Both the position numbers and the translations under genes were made by a program. The notes below the pieces were generated by a model. That model was given only the letters and a program-made list of their open reading frames with translations, searched no databases and was not told where the DNA came from. Positions 47,490-57,400 of a DNA stretch of 64,000 nucleotides are shown piece after piece. Source of the stretch: Amycolatopsis mongoliensis. Its GTDB lineage: Bacteria > Actinomycetota > Actinomycetes > Mycobacteriales > Pseudonocardiaceae. The stretch covers positions 7,750,001 through 7,814,000 of the forward strand of contig NZ_CP127295.1 of the NCBI RefSeq assembly GCF_030285665.1. Direction: 5' to 3'. The stretch's first letter is position 1, and every line of letters begins with the position of its first letter.

Positions 47490-48881
47490 ATGGATTCCTC
47501 GCTGCTCACCGAAAAAGGTGAAAGCTACTCAAAAGCACTGGGCAACCGCCAGGTGCAGATGATCGCCATCGGCGGCGCGATCGGCGTCGGGCTCTTCCTC
47601 GGCGCCGGCGGCAAGCTCCACCAGGTCGGCCCGTCGCTGGTGCTCTCCTACGCGATCTGCGGGGTGGCCGCCTACTTCGTGATGCGCGCGCTCGGCGAGC
47701 TCGTCCTGCACGAGCCGAGCTCCGGCAGCTTCGTCACCTACGCGCGGAAGTTCATCGGCCCGTGGGCCGGCTTCGCCTCCGGCTGGATGTACTGGGTGAA
47801 CTGGGCGATGACCGGGATCGCGGAGATCACCGCGGTCGCGATCTACGTGCACAAGTGGCTGCCGGACGTGCCGCAGTGGATCACCGCGCTGGTCGCCCTC
47901 GGCGTGCTGCTCGCGGTTAACCTGCTGAGCGTCAAGCTGTTCGGTGAGCTGGAGTTCTGGTTCTCGGTGGTCAAGGTGCTGGCCATCGTCGTCTTCCTGG
48001 TCACCGCCCTCGGCCTGGTCTTCACCAGCGCCGACATCGGCGGCACGCCCGCCGGCGTGCACAACCTGACCGACCACAGTGGATTCTTCCCGGCGGGCAT
48101 CGGCATCGCGCTGATGACGCTGCAGGCGGTCATCTTCGCCTACTCGGCCATCGAGGTCGTCGGCATCGCGGCCGGCGAGACCAAGGACGCCCGCAAGGTG
48201 CTGCCGAAGGCGATCAACGGCGTGGTGTGGCGGATCGGCGTGTTCTACGTCGGCTCGGTGCTGATGCTGGCGATGCTGCTGCCCTGGCCGTTCTACAACG
48301 GTGACGAGAGCCCGTTCGTCACGGTGTTCAGCCGGCTCGGCATCCCGGGCATCGGCGACGTGATGAACGCGGTCGTGCTGACCGCGGCGCTGTCCAGCGT
48401 CAACTCCGGCCTCTACTCCACGGGCCGGATCCTGCGCTCGCTGGCCGAAAAGGGCGAAGCGCCGTCGTTCGTCAGCCGGATGAGCAGCCGGCACGTGCCG
48501 TACGGCGGCATCCTGTTCACCTCGATCGCCTACCTGCTCGGCGTGGTGCTGAACTACCTGGTGCCCAAAGACGCGTTCGACATCGCCATCGCGATCGCCT
48601 CGCTCGGCGTGATCACCACCTGGGCGACGCTCGTCTTCTGCCAGCTGCGGCTGCGCCAGGCCGCGCTGCGCGGCGAGGTCGAGCGGCCGTCGTACCGGAT
48701 GCCGTGGGCGCCGTACTCGGGCTGGGCGACGCTGGCGTTCCTCGCGCTGGTGGTCGTGCTGATGGGCTTCTCGGACGGCGCCGAGAAGATCGCGTTCTAC
48801 TCGATCCCGGTGCTGGCCGTGGTGCTGGCGGTGGGGTGGCGGGTGATCTCGAAGCGGCGGGAAAGCGTCCCGGCCGAGTAG
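47490..48881 (+). CDS. Amino acid permease, AAT family (APC superfamily)
   Basis: A 463-aa protein with 12 predicted membrane segments. The first has the substrate motif IGGAIGVGLFLGAG, followed by RALGELVLHEPSSGSFVTYA and later FAYSAIEVVGIAAGE, typical of proton-coupled D-serine/D-alanine/glycine or aromatic amino-acid carriers. No Shine-Dalgarno is visible before ATG 47490. TTTAGC at 47473-47478 is close enough to be a -10 element for a leaderless mRNA. The downstream operon with a DauR-like regulator hints at D- or basic amino acids. Confidence 0.87.
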   Translation: MDSSLLTEKGESYSKALGNRQVQMIAIGGAIGVGLFLGAGGKLHQVGPSLVLSYAICGVAAYFVMRALGELVLHEPSSGSFVTYARKFIGPWAGFASGWMYWVNWAMTGIAEITAVAIYVHKWLPDVPQWITALVALGVLLAVNLLSVKLFGELEFWFSVVKVLAIVVFLVTALGLVFTSADIGGTPAGVHNLTDHSGFFPAGIGIALMTLQAVIFAYSAIEVVGIAAGETKDARKVLPKAINGVVWRIGVFYVGSVLMLAMLLPWPFYNGDESPFVTVFSRLGIPGIGDVMNAVVLTAALSSVNSGLYSTGRILRSLAEKGEAPSFVSRMSSRHVPYGGILFTSIAYLLGVVLNYLVPKDAFDIAIAIASLGVITTWATLVFCQLRLRQAALRGEVERPSYRMPWAPYSGWATLAFLALVVVLMGFSDGAEKIAFYSIPVLAVVLAVGWRVISKRRESVPAE

Positions 48882-48890
48882 TGCCGGGCA

Positions 48891-48944
48891 CCGAAGGCCT
48901 CCTCGGGAGCAACCCCGAACTCCCGAGGGGGTCTTCACCTTCGG
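48891..48944. terminator. Bidirectional terminator
   Basis: CCTCGGGAG (48901-48909) pairs with CTCCCGAGG (48920-48928). Outer CCGAAGG (48891-48897) pairs with CCTTCGG (48938-48944). The structure fills the gap between the convergent permease and regulator genes. Confidence 0.6.
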
Positions 48945-48945
48945 C

Positions 48946-49563
48946 TCAGCGCAGGTAGTTGTAGACGCTCGCCCGGGAGATCCCGAGCAGGTCGGTCAGC
49001 GTCGGCACCGCGTTCTTCAGCTCGAGGAACCCGCGCTCCTTCAGCGTCCGCACCAGGTCCTTCTTCCCGGCCGCCGGCAGGCTGCGCGGGGTGTGGCCGC
49101 GCTCGGTCGCGTAGTCCTCGACCAGCGCGCGCAGCTCGTCGGCCGTGCGGGCGCGCAGTGACTCGCTCAGCGGGGCCGGTTCGTCGGCGCGGGCGAGCCG
49201 GGTCAGGGCCCGGGCGGCGGAGCCGAGCAGGGAGACGTCGAGGTTGAGGCACAGCGCCGCGACGTACTCGCCGCCCGAGTTGCGGAGGCCGATCGACGTG
49301 CTCTTCGCCGGCCGGCCGTCGGGGAAGCGGTTCGGGTAGTTCTGCAGCACGTCCGGGAAGCCCGGGTCGGCGATCCGGGCCAGGCCCAGCTCGGTCGCGG
49401 GGTCGCCGACGGCGCGCCCGGGCAGCCCGCCTTCGATCGCGCGCACGGCGTGGGCCGGGTCGCGCAGGTCGTGCAGCACGACCTCGCACAGCCCGGGGAA
49501 CATCCGGGCGACGGCCTGCGCGATCTTCTCGGCCTCGCGCAGCAGCAGCTCGTCCTCGGTCAT
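48946..49563 (-). CDS. YheO/DauR-like PAS-HTH regulator
   Basis: A 205-aa protein. The N-terminal PAS-like YheO domain (about 10-120) has LCEVVLHDLRDP and AKSTSIGLRNSGGEYVAALCLN. The C-terminal helix-turn-helix (about 160-205) is KKDLVRTLKERGFLELKNA and LLGISRASVYNYLR. DauR controls D-arginine use in Pseudomonas. ATG 49563 overlaps the PLP enzyme stop by 4 bp, so the regulator is co-expressed with the enzyme it probably controls. Confidence 0.83.
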   Translation of the reverse strand: MTEDELLLREAEKIAQAVARMFPGLCEVVLHDLRDPAHAVRAIEGGLPGRAVGDPATELGLARIADPGFPDVLQNYPNRFPDGRPAKSTSIGLRNSGGEYVAALCLNLDVSLLGSAARALTRLARADEPAPLSESLRARTADELRALVEDYATERGHTPRSLPAAGKKDLVRTLKERGFLELKNAVPTLTDLLGISRASVYNYLR

Positions 49564-50669
49564 CCGATCAGCTCCCGCAGCTTGTCGGGTGCCTTCAGCC
49601 CGGAGCCGGTGAGGACGACGACGGTGGTCTCGCCCGGCCGGATCGCGCCGCGCTCCCGGAAGACGTCGATCGCCGCGGCGGCGGTCGCGCTGGTCGGCTC
49701 CGCGTAGAGGCCCAGCGAGGCCAGCCGGCGGGCGGCCGCGGCGATGGCGTCCTCGGGGATCGCGGCGGTGTCGCCGCCCGACCGGCGGATCGCCGCGACG
49801 ACCTCCGGGAGCCGGACCGGCTGCCGGATGGCGGTCCCCTCGGCGACGGTCGGCGCGAACTCCGGTGGCCGCCGGTCGTGGACGGCCGCGTCGATGGGGG
49901 AGCAATTGCGCGGCTGGGCGACCAGCAGGCGCGGCCGCCGGGTGATCGACCCGGCCGCCAGGAGCTCGCCGAAGCCGAGGTCGCAGCCGAGCACGATGCT
50001 GCCGGCACCGGCCACCGTGACGACCGCGTCCGGCGCGCGGAAGCCCAGGTCCTCCCACAGCTCGTAGGCCAGCGTCTTGGTGCCCTGCAGGAAGAAGGGG
50101 TGCCAGTTGTGGCTGGCGTAGGACGTGCGCGACGAGCGGCGGACAGCCTCGGCGGCCGTGTCGTCGCGCGTGCCGGGCACGAGTACGACGTCCGCACCGT
50201 ACGCGCGGGCCTGCAGGACCTTCGCCGGTGACGTCCCTTCGGGGGCCAGCACGGTCGCCGCGATCCCGGCGGCGGCGCTGTAGGCCGCGACCGACGAGCC
50301 GCCGTTGCCGGAGCTGTCCTCCAGCAGCTCCTTCACCCCGGCGTCGGCCACTGCGGAGATCATCACGCTGGACCCGCGGTCCTTGAAGCTGCCGGTCGGG
50401 CTGAACCACTCGAGCTTGAACCGCACGTCACCCTCGCCCCACGGCCGGGGGACCAGCGGCGTGCAGCCTTCCCCGAGCGAGACCGGGCGCAGGTCGCCGG
50501 GCAGGGCGGCCCGGTACCGCCAGAGCGACCGGATCCCGGTGTCGACGTCGCCGGGAGCGAGCCCGGCCAGGGGGGCGACGGTCAGGGGTGTGCCGTCGTC
50601 GCCGCGCCACCGCAGCGGGTCACCGGCGTAGCGCGTCCCCGCTCGCTCGTCGACGTACCAGTACTCCAC
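49560..50669 (-). CDS. Threonine synthase-like PLP-dependent lyase (fold type II)
   Basis: A 369-aa protein. LGEGCTPLVPRP, then the PLP lysine in SPTGSFKDRGSS, the phosphate-binding loop SSGNGGSSVAAY, and a final VVVLTGSGLK are the fold-type-II set shared by threonine synthase, threonine dehydratase and related lyases. It lacks the N-terminal zinc-ribbon seen in some relatives. GGAGG within 50675-50679 favours GTG 50669; GTG 50681 is possible. No threonine-pathway gene is near, so it may be a catabolic lyase for the amino acid taken up by the neighbouring permease. Confidence 0.78.
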   Translation of the reverse strand: MEYWYVDERAGTRYAGDPLRWRGDDGTPLTVAPLAGLAPGDVDTGIRSLWRYRAALPGDLRPVSLGEGCTPLVPRPWGEGDVRFKLEWFSPTGSFKDRGSSVMISAVADAGVKELLEDSSGNGGSSVAAYSAAAGIAATVLAPEGTSPAKVLQARAYGADVVLVPGTRDDTAAEAVRRSSRTSYASHNWHPFFLQGTKTLAYELWEDLGFRAPDAVVTVAGAGSIVLGCDLGFGELLAAGSITRRPRLLVAQPRNCSPIDAAVHDRRPPEFAPTVAEGTAIRQPVRLPEVVAAIRRSGGDTAAIPEDAIAAAARRLASLGLYAEPTSATAAAAIDVFRERGAIRPGETTVVVLTGSGLKAPDKLRELIG

Positions 50670-51473
50670 GGCCACCTCCACGTCTGGACAGATAGTCGAA
50701 GTCTAGACGATGTGTCTACGGTTACCGACTAGTACGCGAAACGCTTTCAGCTTCTTCTAAGGAAAATCTGTCACCGGAGAGTGGAAAATTCCTGTCGACG
50801 TGCGGTGGAGCGCAAGAGCGGAGGTACCGATGGTGTCCGGCCGAATACCCGCAGTCGTCCTCGGCGCGGGCGGCGCCGCCGCGGGCGAGGCGTCCGGGCC
50901 CGGCTCGTCCCGGGGTGGTGTGAGCACGGGGAACCCGGGACAGTCGGGAATCCACAGTGGACTCGGCGGTTCTGGCGACACGAATCGGACGGGGTGCCGG
51001 CACTACTTTCGGCTGTGGGTAAAAGTGCCGGGAGAATAGTCGCGACGCAATCCGGAATTCCGCGGGGTTTCGTGTTGTGGGCCGGTCCGGAAGTCGTGGT
51101 CGGTTTTACCGCCACGACACTTTGCGGTGCGCCCGTGGAAACGGCAGGACCGCCGAACGGCGTGGTCCGGTGTGGTCAGTCACACTGCGTCCGCCGGGTG
51201 AGAAGGCTTGCCCCATCTGGTGGTGTGTGCCAGGCGGACCGCAGGTCCGGGCCGGTGTGGCCGGCAGTGGTGGCCTTGCGCGGGCTATCCGGTACGTCTT
51301 CCCGGCGGGCGGAACGTGACGGCGACGTTAAATTCTTGCGTCTCCGGGCTGGTCCGTCCCGAATTTTCTGAACCAGCACGACGAAATCGTGGTGGGTTGT
51401 TGACGTCGGCGGTGCGAACCCGCTTAAGTACTCCCCGTTGTCCATCACCCTTTCGTGCGTCGCGGGAGTACCC
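50670..51473. other. 804-bp non-coding region before the polyketide synthase
   Basis: No gene is supported here. GC and third-position GC drop compared with the flanks. GTCTAGAC (50700-50707) and related TGTCTA pieces near the PLP gene may be an operator for that operon. A 70-codon frame from ATG 50830 has GGAGG 6 nt upstream, but its codon use loses the GC3 bias half way and it matches nothing I know. The rest probably holds the promoter and a long leader of the synthase operon. Confidence 0.5.
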
Positions 51474-54400
51474 ATGCGTGTCTCGAAAGCCGACCGCGGA
51501 TCGGCTGACCTGATCGTCGCCGTGTCCCCCGTGCGGTGGCCGTCGGCGCGCGGGGTCGCCGCCGCCGCGCGCGGCGGCGGGCTCGGCGTGCTCGACCTGA
51601 CCGGCGGGACCGCCGCGGACGAGCTCGCGCTGCTGCGCGAATGGGGCGTCCCGGCCTTCGGTGTCCGGCTGACCGGCGCCGTCGCCGACCTGCCCGAAGC
51701 CGCGACCACCGTCCTGCTGACCGAGGACTCCCCGTGCACCGCGGGAGACTTCCCGGGCCGCCGGGTGCTGGCGGAGGTCACCAGCCGGGCGTCGGCCGCG
51801 CGGGCTGTCGCCGCCGGTGCCCACGGCCTGCTCGCCCGCGGGCACGAATGCGGCGGCCGGACCGGGGAGCTGAGCACGTTCGTGCTGCTCCAGGCCCTGC
51901 TCGCCGACGAAGCCCTCGATGTCCCGGTGTGGGCCGCGGGCGGCATCGGCCCGCACACCGCGGCCGCCGCGGTCGCGGGCGGCGCGGCCGGCGTCGTCAT
52001 CGACACCCAGCTCGCCCTGCTGCCGGAAGCCGAACTCCCGTCGGCGCTCACCCGCGCGCTCACCGGGCTGGACGGCTCCGAGACGACGGTCGTCGACGGG
52101 GTCCGCCGCCTCGCCCGGCACGGCTCCGAGCCGGTCGAAGCCGGCCAGGACGTCTTCCTCGCCACCCGCTTCCGCGACCGGTGGGGCACCGTGACCGCCG
52201 CCGCTCGCGGCTTGGCCGACGCGATCGGCGAAGCCCTGCGGGCCGAGACCCCGGTGCTCGGGCCCGGCAGCGCGGGCAGCCGCGCGCTCGGCACGGCCCT
52301 GCCGATCGCGCAGGGACCGATGACCCGGGTCAGCGACCAGCCCGCGTTCGCCGCCGAGGTCGCCGCGGGCGGGGCACTGCCGTTCATCGCGCTGGCCCTG
52401 TCCGGCCCCGAGCAGACCCGCGACGTCCTGGAACGGACCCGCGCATCCGTCGGCGGTGCGCCGTGGGGCGTCGGTGTCCTCGGGTTCGCCGCCGAAGACG
52501 TCAAGGCCGCGCAGCTCGAGGTGATCCGCGAGCTGCGGCCGACCCACGCGATCATCGCGGGCGGCCGGCCCGCGCAGGCCGCGGCGCTCGAGGACGCCGG
52601 CATCGCCACCTTCCTCCACGTGCCGTCGCCGGGACTGCTGAAGCAGTTCCTCGAGGCCGGCGCGCGCAAGTTCGTCTTCGAAGGCTCGGAATGCGGCGGC
52701 CACGTCGGGCCGCGCACCAGTTTCCCGTTGTGGGAAGCGCAGCTCGGCGTCCTCGCCGACTTCCTCGCGGCCACGCCGGACGCGGCGCCCGACCTGCAGC
52801 TGCTGTTCGCGGGCGGGATCCACGACAAACGGTCGGCGGCGATGGTGGCCGCGCTCGCCGCGCCGGTGGCCGCGCGCGGCGCCGCGATCGGGGTGCTCAT
52901 GGGCACCGCCTACCTCTTCACGCGCGAGGCCGTCGACGCCGGCGCCGTGCTGCCGCTGTTCCAGCGCAGCCTGCTCGGCGCCGAGCACACCGACCTCCTG
53001 GAGACGGCGCCCGGACACGCGACGCGCTGCGTCCGCAGCCCGTTCACCGAGGAGTACGCGGCGATCAAGGCCGATCTCGCCGCGCAAGGCGTGCCGAGCC
53101 GCGACGCCTGGGAGAAGCTGGAACAACTGAACGTCGGACGGCTTCGGCTGGCCAGCAAGGGCATCGAGCGCGTCGGCGCCGAGCTGCGCGACGTCGGCGA
53201 GGACCGGCAGCTCGCCGAAGGCATGTTCATGGCGGGCGAGGTCGCCGTGCTGCGCTCGGCCGTCACCACGGTCGCCGACCTGCACACCGCGGTCGGCGAA
53301 GGCGCCAACGCGTTCCTGCGCGAGCGGGCCGCCGCCTTCGGCATCACCACGCCGGAACCGCCGGCACCCGCGCCGCTGGACATCGCGATCGTCGGCATGG
53401 CCTGCATGTTCCCGCAGGCGCCCGACCTGGCCACGTTCTGGGCGAACGTCCTGGCCGGCGCCGACGCGGTCACCGAAGTGCCGCCGCAGCGCTGGGACAC
53501 CTCGCTCTACTACGACCCGGACGGCCAGGGCGAGCGGACACCGTCGCGCTGGGGCGGGTTCCTGCCCGAAATCGGCTTCGACCCGCTGCAGTACGGCATC
53601 CCGCCGTCTTCGCTGGCCAGTATCGAGCCGGTGCAGCTGCTGGCGCTGGAGGCCGCGCACCGCGCGCTGGCCGACGCGGGCTACGCCGACCGCGCGTTCG
53701 ATCGCGCGCGGACGTCGGTCGTGTTCGGCGCCGAGGCGGGCAGCGACCTGTCGAACGCGATGACGCTGCGCTCGGTCCTGCCGTCCTATGTGGGCGAACT
53801 ACCGTCCGAACTGGACGAACGGCTGCCGCGGATCACCGAGGACTCCTTCCCGGGCGTGCTCGCGAACGTCATCGCCGGGCGGATCGCCAACCGGCTCGAT
53901 CTCGGCGGGGCGAACTACACGGTCGACGCCGCGTGCGCGTCGTCGCTGACCGCCGTCGACGTCGCCTGCAAGGAGCTGACCGCCGGGACCAGCGACCTGG
54001 TCCTCTGCGGTGGCGCGGACCTGCACAACGGCATCAACGACTACCTCCTGTTCGCCTCGGCGCACGCCCTCTCGCCGACCGGCCGCTCGGCGACGTTCGA
54101 CAGCGCGGCCGACGGCATCGCGCTCGGCGAGGGCGTCGCCTGCGTCGCGCTGAAACGGCTCGCCGACGCCGAACGCGACGGCGACCGCGTCTACGCCGTG
54201 ATCAAGGGCGTCGGGGCGGCTTCCGACGGCCGGGCACTGGGGTTGACCGCGCCGCGGCCGGAAGGCCAGCACACCGCGCTGACCCGCGCGTACCGCAACG
54301 CCGGCGTCTCGCCCGCGAGCGTCGGGCTGGTCGAGGCCCACGGCACCGGGACCGTCGTCGGCGACCGGACCGAGCTGGGCACGCTGACGAAGGTGTTCAC

Positions 54401-57400
54401 CGAGGCCGGTGCCGCGCCGGGCAGCTGCACGATCGGTTCGGTGAAGTCCCAGATCGGGCACACGAAGTGCGCCGCGGGGCTGGCCGGGCTGATCAAGACC
54501 GCGTTGGCGCTGCACACCGGCGTCAAACCGCCGACGTTGCACCTCTCGTCGCCGAACGCCGCCTGGGACGCTGCGACCAGTCCGTTCGTGTTCCAGACGG
54601 CGGCGCAGCCGTGGGCCGCGCCGGCCGCCGAGCGGATCGCCGGGGTCAGCGCGTTCGGCTTCGGCGGCACGAACTTCCACGTCGTGCTCGGTGCCCACGA
54701 CAGCGTCCCGCCCGCGCAGACGGCGCAGGAGTGGCCGGCCGAGCTGTTCCTCTTCACCACGGACGCGGCAGTTCGCGACCTGCTCGCGCTGGCCTCGGAC
54801 GTCCCGGCCGGCCGGCAGCCGTGGCGGCTGCGGGACCTCGCGCTGAGCGCGTCCCGGCGGGCCGAAGCGGCCGGCGGCCGGGTCCGGCTCGCGATCGTGG
54901 CGTCCACTGTGGACGAGCTGACCGGGGTGCTGCGGCAGGCCCTCTCGGGGCAGGACGCCCCCGGCCTGTACCGCGCCGGGGACGAGGAGCCCGGCGACGT
55001 CGCGGTGCTGTTCCCCGGCCAGGGCAGCCAGCGGCCGGGCATGTTCGCCGAGCTGTTCGTCGCCTTCCCCGAGCTGCAGCGGTACCTGCGCCTGGACCCG
55101 CCGACGGCCGACGTCGTGTTCGGCCCGGCGGTGTTCGGCGAGCCGGCGCGGCAGGCGCTGGCCGAGCGCGTCACCGACACCCGCGTCGCCCAGCCCGCGC
55201 TCGGCCTCGCCGGGCTGGCCGCGTTCCGGCTGCTGACCCGCGCCGGCGTGCGGCCGGCGATGCTCGGCGGGCACAGCTACGGCGAGCTGACGGCACTGGC
55301 CGCGTCGGGCACGTTCACGCCCGAAGCGCTCCTGCACGCCAGCCACGCCCGGGCGGCGGCGATCCTCGGCGCCATCCCGGACGGGGACCCGGGCGCGATG
55401 GCCGCGGTCGCGGCGTCGGCGGCCGTGGTGGATTCGGTGCTGGGTGCGTCCGACGTGGTCCTGGCCAACCACAACTCGCCCGAGCAGACGGTGATCTCGG
55501 GCCCGACCGCCGACGTCGAGGCCGCGGTCTCGCAGCTGCGAGCGGCGGGACTCGGCGCGAAACGGATTCCGGTCGCGTGCGCGTTCCACAGCCCCCTGGT
55601 CGCCGCGGCGGGGGAGACGTTCGGGCGTGCCCTCGACGCGATCGGCGTCGTGCGGCCCGCCGTCCCGGTCTACGGGAACCGGACCGCGGGGCCGTACCCG
55701 GCGGACCCGGACGAGATCCGCGGCGAGCTGGCCGCGCAGGTCGGCTCGCCGGTCCGGTTCGTCGAGCAGGTCGAGGCGATGTACGCAGCCGGGGCGCGGG
55801 TGTTCGTCGAGGCCGGGCCGGGTGCGGTGCTGACCAGGCAGGTCGGCGCGATCCTCGGGGACCGTCCGCACCGGACGGTCGGGTTCGAGCAGCCGGGCCG
55901 CCGCGGCCTGCCGGGCTTCCTCGGCGCGCTCGCGCAGCTGGCGGTGGCCGGGGTCCCGGTCGAGACCGGCTGGCTGTTCCGCGGCCGCGACGCGGTCGAC
56001 GCGGCGACGGCCCCGCGGCCGAAGCGTCCCGGGTGGACGGTCGACGGCCACCTGCTCCGCACCGCGGACGGCACGATCCCGGCCGGTGCCCTCCGCCCGG
56101 CGTCACGCGTTTCGCTCAGTGTCGCTTCGGCGCCTGAGACCGCGACGTCGGAGGCGATGGTCGCCGACTTCCTGCGGACCAGCCGCGAGATGATCGCCGC
56201 CCAGCGTGACGTGCTGCTGGGCTTCCTCGGCAGCGAGGCCCCGCCGGCTTTGGCAGTCCCGGAGCGCCCCAATGTGGCGTTGGTTGCGTCTGACGCACCG
56301 AACGCCACATTGGGTGCGTCTGACGCACCGAACGCCACATTGGGGCGCTCGGTGCTGGAGACGATCGTCGAGGTGATCGGGGAGCGGACCGGGTATCCGG
56401 TGGAGATGATCGAGCCGGACCTCGATCTCGAGGCCGACCTGAGCATCGACTCGATCAAGCGGGCGGAGATCGCGGGCGAGCTGGCCACCCGGCTCGGCCT
56501 GGCCGGTGGCGACGTGGAGGAGTTCGCGAAGGCCCGGACAGCGGCGGCGATCGCGGAGCTGATCGGCGAGCAGCGCCCCAATGTGGCGTTGGTTGCGTCT
56601 GACGCACCGAACGCCACATTGGGGCGCTCGGTGCTGGAGACGATCGTCGAGGTGATCGGGGAGCGGACCGGGTATCCGGTGGAGATGATCGAGCCGGACC
56701 TCGATCTGGAAGCCGACCTGAGCATCGACTCGATCAAGCGCGCCGAGATCGCGGGCGAGCTGACGGTTCGCCTGGGCACCGGCGAAGTCGAAGAACTCGC
56801 CAAGGCCCGCACCGCGGCGGGGATCGCCGAGCTGCTGGGCACCGGAGGCACCGAACCTGCCACCGACGAGCCGCCGACCGTCGAACCCTCGGTGGATCAC
56901 CCGGAACCGCAGCCGGTGATCGTCGCGCCGAAGCGGTACCTCATGACCGAGGCCGACCTCGCCCCCGCGACCGCACCCGACATCGCCGGCCGCCGGTTCC
57001 TCATCCTCGGCACCGGCCCGCGGGCCGAGGCTCTCCGCGCCGAACTGACCGCGCACGGCGCCGAAGCCGCCATCGGCGACGACGTCCGGCCCGGCTTCGA
57101 CGGCTACCTCCACCTCCCGGAAGGCGACTCCGTCCTCCCCGCCGCCTTCCCCCAGTACCGAGCCGCCCTCGCGGAACACCCCCGGTGGCTGCTCACCGCC
57201 GGACCCGCCGAAGGTCTCCGTGGCTTCTACCGCAGCGTCTCCCGCGAATACCCGGACACCCTCGCGCGGGTCGTCGAAGGCGCGGAAGCCGCCGAGCTCG
57301 TCGCCGAACTGTCCACAGTGGACCGCGAACCCGTCGTGATCCGGAACGGCCACGCAAGGCGCGGACTCCGCCCCGAAGCGCACGACCTCGGGCTCCTCGG

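Noticed and set aside
50830..51039. Small frame of about 70 codons with a good ribosome binding site
   Set aside because: Codon bias is lost in the second half and no family is recognisable; kept only as a remark in the non-coding region.
51438..51473. TTG at 51438 as start of the first synthase
   Set aside because: ATG 51474 has GGGAG at the right distance, and the extra 12 residues have no family likeness.
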